10,830 nucleotides of DNA from Thermoprotei archaeon (GTDB taxonomy: Archaea; Thermoproteota; Thermoprotei_A; Sulfolobales; Fervidicoccaceae): positions 1 through 10,830 of the forward strand of contig JAEMPT010000004.1 of the NCBI GenBank assembly GCA_022759165.1, given 5' to 3'. The notes beneath the pieces were generated by a model. The model did no database searches, was not told the origin of the DNA, and worked only from the letters and a program-made list of their open reading frames with translations. Shown here one piece after another: positions 1 to 5,367 of the stretch. Positions within the stretch are counted from its first letter, which is position 1, and the number at the start of each line of letters is the position of its first letter. The translations under genes and the position numbers were made by a program.

Positions 1-102
1 AGGTTTTCTGCCCTGATTGTTTTTGATGATGAGCAATTCGAAAGCGTGGTTGCCCCTAAGCTCTTGGATGCGGGATCGGTAACCTCTCAAGCAAGTTAAG
101 AT
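1..102 (+). pseudogene. Partial open frame, possible C-terminal remnant of a TnpB-type protein
   Basis: Frame 1 is open from the window edge and stops with TAA at 100-102, giving about 33 residues that start RFSALIVFDDEQFE. The sequence is too short to identify by itself. The idea that it is the tail of a TnpB protein is inferred only from position: it ends about 115 bases before a sequence that looks like an IS200/IS605-type right end in the same orientation, which is where the tnpB 3' end normally lies. No RuvC-like active-site residues or zinc-finger cysteines are visible in the piece shown. It could equally be the end of an unrelated gene whose body lies left of the window. Confidence 0.35.
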
Positions 103-219
103 GGGGGATCTCTGACCTCCTGAATGCCTCTCAGATGACAGATGTAATCCCGAACAGATGAGGGGAACCTATGAACCCCCTGAAGGGAAACCCTCGTCTT
201 CAAGGTAGGGAGGAGGTCA
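103..219 (+). mobile_element. Right-end scar of an IS200/IS605-type (TnpB) element, omega-RNA-like region
   Basis: The stretch at 178-216 (CCCTGAAGGGAAACCCTCG, a short spacer, then GGTAGGGAGGAGGTCAG) strongly resembles the right end common in archaeal IS200/IS605 elements, where an imperfect GC-rich hairpin is followed by GGGAGGAGGTCAG. The arms here (CCCT at 190-193, AGGG at 207-210) are partly decayed. In intact elements this region and the bases before it form the 3' scaffold of the omega RNA used by TnpB, and the guide is the flanking host sequence. No complete transposase or nuclease gene is visible, so this is a remnant or the edge of an element outside the window. The resemblance is from memory; no database comparison was made. 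Confidence 0.6.
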
Positions 220-741
220 GACATCATTTCCCTGAGAAGCCAGACTTTCAATTGTAATCTTAGAGGGTAATGGAATCTTGGATGATGCGACCTTAGCTGC
301 GTTCTTCGCTAGCTCCAAATGCTCCTTCTTAACCCTTATCTCTAAAATTTCATAGCCTTTGTATACCCTAGCTGCTGTACCGATTGGCTTTCCAAAAGAT
401 AGCCTCATTCCGTCTTGAAGCCTGTCTGCCCCAGCGAAAGCCATCATTTTGTTCTCTCTGATTACATGGTGGGGGTACCTGATAACTTTCAAATAAAAGT
501 TGTTTTCACCTGCCTTAGCACTTAGTATCTTATGAGCCGATACTCTCATTGCTTCTAGGGCATTGTGCCTTATTTGACCGTCCTCTAGTACAACGATCTT
601 AACAACATAATCGGCATCTAAATGAGGATCCCCCATCTCAAATTTCGATATTTTAGGCTGTGGAACGCCAGGAATATACTCCTTCCTGGTGTACGGAGGC
701 GAACTGAAATGAGTATAGCACCTAGCTGGTCTCATTGGCAT
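217..741 (-). CDS. rpl10e: Large ribosomal subunit protein uL16 (L10e)
   Basis: This is a complete 174-residue uL16, the archaeal/eukaryotic L10e type, which binds 23S rRNA near the peptidyl-transferase centre and the central protuberance. The N-terminus MPMRPARCYTHFSSPPYTRK and the following PGVPQPKI segment are family hallmarks, as are the HNALEAMRVSAHK, FYLKVIRYPHHVIRENKM and AGADRLQDGMR segments and the GKPIGTAARV loop. Length is normal. The start is the ATG at 741; a second Met at residue 3 is possible, and no strong Shine-Dalgarno motif precedes either. The stop codon (TGA, bases 219-217) lies in the terminal TCAG of the IS-like right end on the other strand, so the last few residues may have been altered by insertion. 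It is a single gene cut off from ribosomal operons by scars on both sides. Confidence 0.97.
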   Translation of the reverse strand: MPMRPARCYTHFSSPPYTRKEYIPGVPQPKISKFEMGDPHLDADYVVKIVVLEDGQIRHNALEAMRVSAHKILSAKAGENNFYLKVIRYPHHVIRENKMMAFAGADRLQDGMRLSFGKPIGTAARVYKGYEILEIRVKKEHLELAKNAAKVASSKIPLPSKITIESLASQGNDV

Positions 742-911
742 GCTCTATCAACTCTTCGGACATCTGAAAAATAGACCTAAAGTAAGTTAATTAAGCTTTC
801 CCTGGAAACAGAATTACAACTAAAAATCCGTTTCAAGGTAATGATACCCTTGGTGTAGCTAGTTTAAGCGCTCGTAAGCATGTTCTAATTCTAAATGTTA
901 AGTCTTTCTCT
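742..911. other. Intergenic region upstream of uL16 with a small hairpin
   Basis: These 170 bases lie between the uL16 start and the second IS scar. They should hold the uL16 promoter (minus strand), but only a weak AT-rich candidate, TTAATTA near 787-793, is visible. A hairpin at 834-852 pairs CAAGGTA with TACCCTTG around an ATGA loop, with one bulged C. No open frame of interest, tRNA or C/D-box RNA was recognised. Confidence 0.4.
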
Positions 912-924
912 TCATACCAAGAAA

Positions 925-965
925 TGTGAGCTACCCCGCCCTGAAGGACGAGGCTTCCAGCGTTC
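925..965 (-). mobile_element. Right-end hairpin of a second IS200/IS605-type element, opposite orientation
   Basis: On the minus strand the bases read GGAAGCCTCGTCCTTCAGGG followed by CGGGGTAGCTCAC. This is the form of right-end hairpin that closes many IS200/IS605 elements, with CCTCGTCCT pairing to AGGGCGGGG (some G-U pairs). The element end is near base 925. Its omega-RNA scaffold would lie at about 925-1030 on the minus strand, and the adjacent guide would be read from about 924 downward, towards uL16. It points towards the scar at 103-219, so the two right ends face each other across uL16. Confidence 0.6.
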
Positions 966-1088
966 AGCTGGGCTTCTCGCCTTTAGCCTCATTTGCTGGT
1001 TCGGGGGGCTCACCGCACCCTCAATTACCATGCGGGCCATGTTTATGTTTGCATTCTGCAAAAAAGCTTTTCTAACCCTCCTCGCCAT

Positions 1089-1108
1089 CCTCGCCGTCGA
1101 CGGCGAGG
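1089..1108. repeat. Perfect 20-bp GC-rich palindrome
   Basis: The sequence CCTCGCCGTCGACGGCGAGG equals its own reverse complement and contains a central GTCGAC. It is much richer in GC than its surroundings. On the minus strand it is preceded by GAAAA and followed by ATGGCGAGGAGG, which echoes the GAAACCCTCGCC...GGGGAGGA layout of IS200/IS605 right ends. It could be another such end or a hairpin just upstream of the DUF2067-like gene's promoter. Confidence 0.75.
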
Positions 1109-1116
1109 TTTTCAGT

Positions 1117-1141
1117 TATAAAACCTATAAAACCTATAAAG
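1117..1141 (+). promoter_or_regulatory. Triple TATA-box repeat, promoter of the DUF2067-like gene
   Basis: TATAAAACC is repeated with a period of 9 bases at 1117, 1126 and 1135 (the third copy reads TATAAAGCA). Each copy is a good archaeal TATA box, and transcription would start about 25 bases downstream, between about 1145 and 1165, shortly before the gene start near 1178. The tight tandem array directly beside a mobile-element scar suggests slippage or element-derived promoter material. Confidence 0.6.
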
Positions 1142-1177
1142 CATATTGTATACTTCGATTAAAGGGCGGGACTTTTG

Positions 1178-1792
1178 GTGATAAAAAAGAAGATCGTTTT
1201 TAAGATACCTGAAGGTGCTGAAAAGGAAAAATTGCTAGAAGAAATAATGAATAGCGTTTCATCGCAGGAGGCAATATACAAAATAAAAGGAAACACTCTT
1301 GAATTGAGAATTATTGGGGATCCCTTGAGTGTAGAAAGGAGCATCGAAGCGGTAAGACGGATTTTGTCCAAGTTGCTCCAGGAGCTAGACAGAGGAGGAA
1401 GCATCACAATCGTTAACATATCTGAAGCAGCAAAAACTCTTGGTGTTCCTGTGCCTATAGATTCTTTTATGGAGCTATTACAGCTTATGAATATTAAAGT
1501 TAAAAGAACAGAAAACGAGCTCCTCATATATGAAGCTATTGATAAAGTGCAGGAGATCGCTAGGGACTTCTTTTCAACATTAAAGGCGTCAAGAGCAGTA
1601 GCTGCTGGAAAGGCCGCTGAGCTAATAGCAGTCCTTAGCTTATTCCACGACATCCTTCCCAGTGAAATTTCCAACGCTGGTAAAGAGCTTGGTTTGTTCG
1701 AAGAAAAGGACGGAAAGCTTTACCTCACTAAGAATTGGAATGACGCTTTGAAAATATTTAATAATAGAGATCTGTTCTCATCCGCACCATAA
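1178..1792 (+). CDS. Conserved archaeal protein, DUF2067-like
   Basis: This encodes about 204 residues with no signal peptide or membrane segment. An N-terminal alpha/beta part (about residues 1-70) starts with IKKKIVFKIPEG and has the feel of a small nucleic-acid-binding fold; it is followed by helical segments (about 75-130) and a Lys-rich C-terminal part ending near FNNRDLFSSAP. Size and N-terminal pattern fit my recollection of the archaeal DUF2067 family, which has no assigned function; this is tentative. A weaker alternative for the N-terminus is a Pcc1-like fold. Start choice is between TTG 1175 and GTG 1178; GTG is preferred, with AAAGGGCGGG upstream. It precedes Rpo11 but has separate promoter signals. 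Confidence 0.6.
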   Translation: MIKKKIVFKIPEGAEKEKLLEEIMNSVSSQEAIYKIKGNTLELRIIGDPLSVERSIEAVRRILSKLLQELDRGGSITIVNISEAAKTLGVPVPIDSFMELLQLMNIKVKRTENELLIYEAIDKVQEIARDFFSTLKASRAVAAGKAAELIAVLSLFHDILPSEISNAGKELGLFEEKDGKLYLTKNWNDALKIFNNRDLFSSAP

Positions 1793-1808
1793 AGAACGAG
1801 GCTTTCTG

Positions 1809-1873
1809 TTATAAATTTGAAAGAAAAGGATATCAATCCTTTTAGCAATAGAAACTAGGAGTTTAAATTTAAA
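1809..1873 (+). promoter_or_regulatory. Two TATA-like boxes upstream of rpo11
   Basis: TTATAAATT at 1809-1817 and the palindromic TTTAAATTTAAA at 1862-1873 both look like archaeal TATA elements. The second would place a transcription start near 1893, giving a leader of about 50 bases before the ATG at 1945. The intervening hairpin-like AAAGGATATCAATCCTTTT (1827-1845) is an almost perfect inverted repeat between them and could act as a terminator for the upstream gene or as a regulatory site. Confidence 0.45.
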
Positions 1874-1944
1874 GGGGATCCGCTGAAAGGTCTCTTACGC
1901 AGTTGCCATACTTTGTGCTTATACGATTGGGAGGATGGAATGAG

Positions 1945-2247
1945 ATGTCAGAAGAGCAGGGTTACATTGTAAGGAAAAAAACCGATACGGAACTTGAACT
2001 GGAAATATTGAACGAAGACCATACATTGGGCAATCTACTAGCGAAGAGGATTCTAGAGGAAAAAGGCGTCTTGATGTCGTATTATAGAGTAGAACACCCT
2101 CTAAAAGGAAGTATAGTCCTGTACGTAAAAACAGATGGAAGCGTTGCTCCAATTGAAGCTGTAAAGTCGGCTGTTGCCAAAATTTTGTCGATTATAGACT
2201 CCACTGGTGCGGAAATTGACGCAAAGTTCAAAGAGGCTAAAGCCTGA
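1945..2247 (+). CDS. rpo11: DNA-directed RNA polymerase subunit Rpo11 (RpoL)
   Basis: This small RNA polymerase subunit, homologous to eukaryotic Rpb11 and the bacterial alpha N-terminal domain, pairs with Rpo3 to form the assembly platform of the enzyme. It is recognised by the ILNEDHTLGNLL motif (about residues 22-33), the VEHPLKGSIVLYVKT segment and the C-terminal helix. It is complete at about 100 residues, the normal length. The frame extends back to TTG 1903, but ATG 1945 is preferred because GGGAGG at 1929-1934 is a strong Shine-Dalgarno and the family starts near here. The next gene begins inside its 3' end in another frame, which suggests translational coupling. Confidence 0.94.
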   Translation: MSEEQGYIVRKKTDTELELEILNEDHTLGNLLAKRILEEKGVLMSYYRVEHPLKGSIVLYVKTDGSVAPIEAVKSAVAKILSIIDSTGAEIDAKFKEAKA

Positions 2248-2548
2248 AAGCAGAGTGCTTGAGCTACTGATAAGCAATGGTTTCGCGATAGGTATCGTCA
2301 TCCGAGGGGATAAGATCGAACACTTTATAATAGAAAAGTTCGATGAGGGATTTGCAAGGAGAATCGGAGATAGAAGTGTGCTCAGGGAAGTGAGGAAGGT
2401 AGTGGTGAAAGGAGAAGTTTCAGAAAGCACTGCAAGTATTTTGGGGGCCGAAATGGTCAAAGAGCTCCCGCATGAGCGATTACTGTCAAATGTTCTGAAG
2501 GAAATACTTAAACTCTCGGAGGGAATAAAAGATGAAGTTCTGTCCTAA
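2216..2548 (+). CDS. Unrecognised small protein between rpo11 and tfs
   Basis: About 110 residues, soluble and charged, with a predicted beta-rich first half (ISNGFAIGIVIRGDKIEHF, then FIIEKFDEGFARRIG) and a helical second half ending LKEILKLSEGIKDEVLS. I do not recognise the family. It overlaps rpo11 upstream and tfs downstream (17 bases), so it is embedded in a compact operon and very likely translated. Possible starts are GTG 2207, TTG 2216 and GTG 2255; TTG 2216 is chosen because a GGTG Shine-Dalgarno core lies six bases upstream. Conservation of this slot between Rpo11 and TFS would suggest a role linked to transcription, but nothing in the sequence proves it. Confidence 0.7.
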   Translation: MTQSSKRLKPESRVLELLISNGFAIGIVIRGDKIEHFIIEKFDEGFARRIGDRSVLREVRKVVVKGEVSESTASILGAEMVKELPHERLLSNVLKEILKLSEGIKDEVLS

Positions 2549-2876
2549 ATGTGGAGCTTTGATGAGACCCAAAAGAGTCGGGGGGAAAAGCTACTTAGAA
2601 TGCCCTAAATGCGGATATACAGAGGAGGTTTCACAGGATCAGCCAGCTTATAAAATAGCTAATAAGATAAAGCACACGAATAAAGAAAAATCCCTTATAG
2701 TGGAAGAAGGCAGTGAGCCAGAGACTTTACCGAAGTTGAAAGATGTTGTATATTGCCCCAAGTGCGGCTACAATGAGGTTTACTACTGGACCATGCAAAC
2801 AAGAGCTGCCGATGAGCCTCCAACGAGATTTTATAAATGCGTAAAGTGCGGATATGTATGGAGAGAGTATGAGTGA
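2532..2876 (+). CDS. tfs: Transcription factor S (TFS), RNA cleavage factor
   Basis: This archaeal TFIIS/Rpb9-like protein rescues backtracked RNA polymerase by stimulating transcript cleavage. It has 114 residues and two zinc ribbons. The N-terminal one uses Cys4, Cys7, Cys24 and Cys27. The C-terminal one uses Cys75, Cys78, Cys103 and Cys106, and its hairpin tip carries RAADEPPT, with the acidic pair Asp94-Glu95 that reaches into the polymerase active site. A charged linker (about 45-68) joins them. Active-site acids are intact, so it should be a working cleavage factor rather than an inhibitory paralogue. The ATG at 2532 overlaps the previous gene by 17 bases. The downstream PCNA gene has its own promoter region. 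Confidence 0.97.
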   Translation: MKFCPKCGALMRPKRVGGKSYLECPKCGYTEEVSQDQPAYKIANKIKHTNKEKSLIVEEGSEPETLPKLKDVVYCPKCGYNEVYYWTMQTRAADEPPTRFYKCVKCGYVWREYE

Positions 2877-2889
2877 TTTTTGCGTTTCG

Positions 2890-2954
2890 TATAAAAGAGT
2901 ATAAAAATAAGGTAAGACATGCAATTTTATAGTAATGATATAGCGGTATATAAA
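2890..2954 (+). promoter_or_regulatory. Tandem TATA boxes upstream of the PCNA gene
   Basis: GTATAAAA occurs twice, ten bases apart (TATA cores at 2890 and 2900), predicting starts near 2916-2928 and a leader of about 40-50 bases. A third TATA-like run, TATATAAAA at 2947-2955, is too close to the ATG (2968) to give a normal full-length message unless translation begins further in. AAAGGATG at 2952-2959 can serve as the ribosome-binding site. Confidence 0.55.
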
Positions 2955-2967
2955 AGGATGATGACCG

Positions 2968-3702
2968 ATGAAGCTTGTGTTTACCGAAGCTTCACTTTGG
3001 AAAGAGGTTTTACTAGGAGCGAGCAAGCTAGTAAACGAAATCACATTGATCGCTGGTTCCGATGGAGTTAAGATGAGGGCTTTGGACCCTAGCCATGTTG
3101 TCCTTGTGGATGTTTTCTTCCCAAGAGAATCGCTCGAAGAATACGAATCTAATAATGAAAGCTTTGGGTTAGAGCTGGATAGTTTTGCCGAGATAATCAG
3201 GAGGGCTAGAAAAGATGACGCACTGTCGCTTGAACTAGTAGGTGACAAGCTAAAAGTCTCCTTTAAAGGGAAGTTTTTGAGAGAGTTCTACGAGCCAACA
3301 GGAGAGCCTAGCTTTAAAGATCTTCCTGATCCTAAGATAGATCTGAAGGCTGAAGTAAGGATTCTCCCAAAAGTTCTCGCAGAAGCCGTTGAAGATATAG
3401 AGATGATGAGCGACAACCTGACTTTTGAAGTAACCACTGGAGAGTTTAAGATCTTCAGTGAGAGCGAAATTGGCTCGGCTTCCGTTGAGTTCCAGAACGG
3501 AGATGAAGGGATAATATCAATACAAAGCGATGGTACTCAAAAGGGAACTTATGGAATAGATTTCTTTTCGGACCTCCTTAGCACCATAAGGAGCGCTGAG
3601 GTCGCTATACTTAGCCTCTCCACGGACATGCCTTCAAAGCTAGTGCTTGAGCTACCTGCGGGCGCAAGGTTGGTTACTTTTGTCGCACCGAGAACTGCTT
3701 AA
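2968..3702 (+). CDS. pcn: DNA polymerase sliding clamp (PCNA)
   Basis: A 244-residue PCNA subunit that encircles DNA and tethers polymerase, ligase, FEN1 and other partners. Family marks are the start MKLVFTEASLWKEVLLGASK, the SDGVKMRALDPSHVVLVDVF segment, the interdomain connecting region around EPSFKDLPDPKIDL (about residues 111-124), the second domain with DNLTFEV and ESEIGSASVEF, and the C-terminal KLVLELPAGARLVTFVAPR. Length is normal. Crenarchaea often carry several PCNA genes forming a heterotrimer; which subunit this is cannot be told here. The primase gene starts inside its 3' end, an arrangement known from other crenarchaea. Confidence 0.97.
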   Translation: MKLVFTEASLWKEVLLGASKLVNEITLIAGSDGVKMRALDPSHVVLVDVFFPRESLEEYESNNESFGLELDSFAEIIRRARKDDALSLELVGDKLKVSFKGKFLREFYEPTGEPSFKDLPDPKIDLKAEVRILPKVLAEAVEDIEMMSDNLTFEVTTGEFKIFSESEIGSASVEFQNGDEGIISIQSDGTQKGTYGIDFFSDLLSTIRSAEVAILSLSTDMPSKLVLELPAGARLVTFVAPRTA

Positions 3703-4819
3703 AGACGGGTCTTTTTTATGGCTGAAGAGTAGGTTGGCCGAGTATTACCGGAAGGCTCAATTAGAGCTACCTGAAAACTTATCTTCGAGAGAATTCGCGG
3801 TACAGCCGCTCGGCTCTCAGTCATACATAAGGCACCTTTCCTTCAAGTCTGAGGAAGAGCTCAGACGTTACATAACGAACAATCCTCCTCTTCATTTGTA
3901 CTATTCCTCTGCAATATACTTGTTTCCTGAAATAAAAGAAATGGACCAAAAGGGGTATTTAGGGAGCGAATTGATATTTGACATAGATGTGGATGAGCTG
4001 CAGGAATGCAGGCTGATGGAACAGCTTCATGTCTGCCTCGATTGCGGACATTCGATGTACGGAAATAAGGTTAAAAAGTGCATTAAGTGCGGAAGCCAGA
4101 ACGTCGTCGAGGCCTCTCCTGTTCCAGACGATTGCTTGAAAAAGGGGGTAGAGACAGCAAAGCATCTTTCGGATATCCTGAAAAGGGATTTTGGTTTTGA
4201 GGAAGTGAAGATTTACTTCTCAGGAAACAGGGGCTTTCATGTGAGGCCAAAATGCTCCGAAGAATGCATGAAACTAACAGGGGAAGATAGAAGGGAGATC
4301 GTTGACTATATTAAAGGGATAGGGTTAGACTTGAACCGGATAGCTGGGTTTGAGAGAGATGAAAGCTTAGTTCCATCCTCCGACGAACCAGGATGGAGAG
4401 GCAGAATAGGTAGAGCCATTTATGAAAAGCTAGGGATTAGAAGCGGTAGTAGCATTACTTGGGCTGAGGCCAAGAAAAGGATCGGGGTTGAGGGGGTAAA
4501 GGCTCTTATATCTTCCTTGGTGCTGGATATAGATGAGAAGGTTACCGTAGATGTCCACAGGCTAATAAGGATCCCTGGCTCAATAAATGGTAAGTTAGGT
4601 CTGCCTGTAGTCAGGTTGGAAGAACCTATCTTGGATTCTTATTCTATAAGATGCGAACTTTCCCCCTTCAAGGAGAAAGTGCTCGTAAAAATGAATGCGA
4701 CAATAATTGACAAGACTATAATGGGAGTAAAGATAAGCGCTTATAGGGGGGAGAAAATAGAATTACCTGGATGTATAGCTTTTCCATTTGTATTGAAGGG
4801 TATAGCTGAAGTGGGGTGA
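3680..4819 (+). CDS. priS: DNA primase catalytic subunit PriS
   Basis: The small, catalytic subunit of the archaeal/eukaryotic primase, which makes primers together with PriL. The catalytic acids are in FDIDVD (Asp101 and Asp103 with this start) and VDVHRLIRIPGS (Asp291). The nucleotide-binding SGNRGFH motif is at 181-187. A zinc knuckle CLDC...CIKC (119, 122, 134, 137) lies in the usual place but has four cysteines. At about 379 residues it is longer than the roughly 330 of Sulfolobus PriS, mainly through a segment at about 225-285. The frame begins at TTG 3647, but TTG 3680 gives an N-terminus that matches the family better; it overlaps PCNA by 23 bases. It ends in GTGA shared with the next gene. 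Confidence 0.96.
   Translation: MSHRELLKDGSFLWLKSRLAEYYRKAQLELPENLSSREFAVQPLGSQSYIRHLSFKSEEELRRYITNNPPLHLYYSSAIYLFPEIKEMDQKGYLGSELIFDIDVDELQECRLMEQLHVCLDCGHSMYGNKVKKCIKCGSQNVVEASPVPDDCLKKGVETAKHLSDILKRDFGFEEVKIYFSGNRGFHVRPKCSEECMKLTGEDRREIVDYIKGIGLDLNRIAGFERDESLVPSSDEPGWRGRIGRAIYEKLGIRSGSSITWAEAKKRIGVEGVKALISSLVLDIDEKVTVDVHRLIRIPGSINGKLGLPVVRLEEPILDSYSIRCELSPFKEKVLVKMNATIIDKTIMGVKISAYRGEKIELPGCIAFPFVLKGIAEVG
3711..3717 (+). terminator. Short T-run after the PCNA stop, inside the priS start region
   Basis: CTTTTTT lies nine bases after the PCNA stop codon and could cause partial oligo-T termination, tuning primase below clamp levels. It falls within the priS reading frame, so complete termination is not expected. 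Confidence 0.2.
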
Positions 4820-5217
4820 TAGTCATAGAAGAGGACCTACCTATGTTGCTGAATAGAGCAGCAACAAAAGGTTCAGTAGACATGGTTGCTATTAAGAGGA
4901 AAATTATCCTTGAGACGTCTGAGCTATGTTATCAGGATGGGAAGGCAAAGTTATTGGAAGAGTTTAGAGAGTTTTGCGATGTAGCAGTAAAAAGGGCAGA
5001 GAGTTTATCAAACATCATCAAAAGCTTCTCGCAGAAAAGAGGAAACTCTTATTTCGCTTCTTCTTTCTTCGACACTACGCAGCAGTCTGGGAAGATCGTT
5101 TGGATGTGGAAATACGTAGGAGGAGGAGTTGAAATCTTCACAGCCCCAATAGAAGACGTTGAACATTTATTGGCTTTGAAGACGGCGAGGACCCTCCCGT
5201 TGTTTAAAATCCATTAA
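4816..5217 (+). CDS. Small protein in the GINS15 position, possible divergent GINS subunit
   Basis: 133 residues starting at a GTG that overlaps the priS stop (GTGA), so it is almost certainly translated together with the primase. The first two thirds are helical (SVDMVAIKRKIILETSELCY, then LLEEFREFCDVAVKRAESLS) and the end is a short strand-rich part (IVWMWKYVGGGVEIFTAPIE) followed by a helix. I recall that gins15 directly follows priS in Sulfolobus, and a helical A domain plus a small beta-rich B domain fits GINS. The sequence match is weak by eye and the protein is shorter than the about 150 residues of Sulfolobus Gins15, so the call rests mostly on context. Confidence 0.5.
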   Translation: MIVIEEDLPMLLNRAATKGSVDMVAIKRKIILETSELCYQDGKAKLLEEFREFCDVAVKRAESLSNIIKSFSQKRGNSYFASSFFDTTQQSGKIVWMWKYVGGGVEIFTAPIEDVEHLLALKTARTLPLFKIH

Positions 5218-5324
5218 CCTTCTCCTAAGTTTAGTAGCGAGTTTTTCTAAAACATGAAACTACGGTTATCTCTAATAGTGAGTTGAGCTTATGGCCTGTC
5301 CACAAATTAAGCGATGAGAAAAAA

Positions 5325-5332
5325 CTTATAAG
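5325..5332 (+). promoter_or_regulatory. TATA box for the eL42-eS27-aIF2-alpha-Nop10 operon
   Basis: CTTATAAG, preceded by a purine-rich GAGAAAAAA stretch that can act as BRE, predicts a start near 5354 and a short leader of about 14 bases to GTG 5368. The 150-base gap before it (5218-5367) contains no gene and separates the replication genes from the translation genes. Confidence 0.6.
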
Positions 5333-5367
5333 CTCACTCAGTTTAAACAGTTTTCACTGATGAATAA

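Larger units (their letters stand above)
912..1126 (-). pseudogene. Degraded C-terminal fragment of a TnpB-like protein
   Basis: The minus strand is open from a TAA (read at 1118-1116) to a TGA at 914-912. It encodes a piece that includes NANINMARMVIEGAVSPPNQ and then RWKPRPSGRGSSHFLV. The first part resembles the end of the RuvC-like domain of TnpB (a D/N-x-N-A-x-x-N-I-A pattern), and the proline- and arginine-rich tail reading through the right-end hairpin is typical of archaeal tnpB 3' ends. No upstream catalytic part or zinc ribbon is present, so the gene is broken. Identification rests on pattern memory and on the right-end sequence embedded in it. A plus-strand frame (895-1203) covering the same bases is a shadow. 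Confidence 0.5.

Noticed and set aside
13..31. CTGA followed by GATGATGA, resembling the D'/C' boxes of an archaeal C/D-box RNA
   Set aside because: No outer D box follows at a suitable distance and no terminal stem is visible; the C box would lie outside the window, so it cannot be supported.
178..216. GC-rich GGGAAACCC-type repeats considered as a CRISPR repeat
   Set aside because: Only one unit is present, with no regularly spaced copies in the window; the IS200/IS605 right-end form explains it better.
852..900. tRNA-like TAGCTAGTTTAAGC and GTTCTAATTC elements
   Set aside because: Spacing is too short for an anticodon arm, no acceptor stem pairs and there is no proper T arm.
895..1203. 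Plus-strand frame of 102 residues
   Set aside because: It lies antisense to the TnpB-like remnant and crosses the promoter and the start of the DUF2067-like gene; composition is not protein-like.
1159..1674. 171-residue minus-strand frame opposite the DUF2067-like gene
   Set aside because: Ser-rich shadow of a better-supported coding frame.
5311..5363. GCGATGAG and CTGATGA motifs as a C/D-box RNA
   Set aside because: The order of boxes is wrong and they overlap the TATA box and the predicted start of the ribosomal operon.
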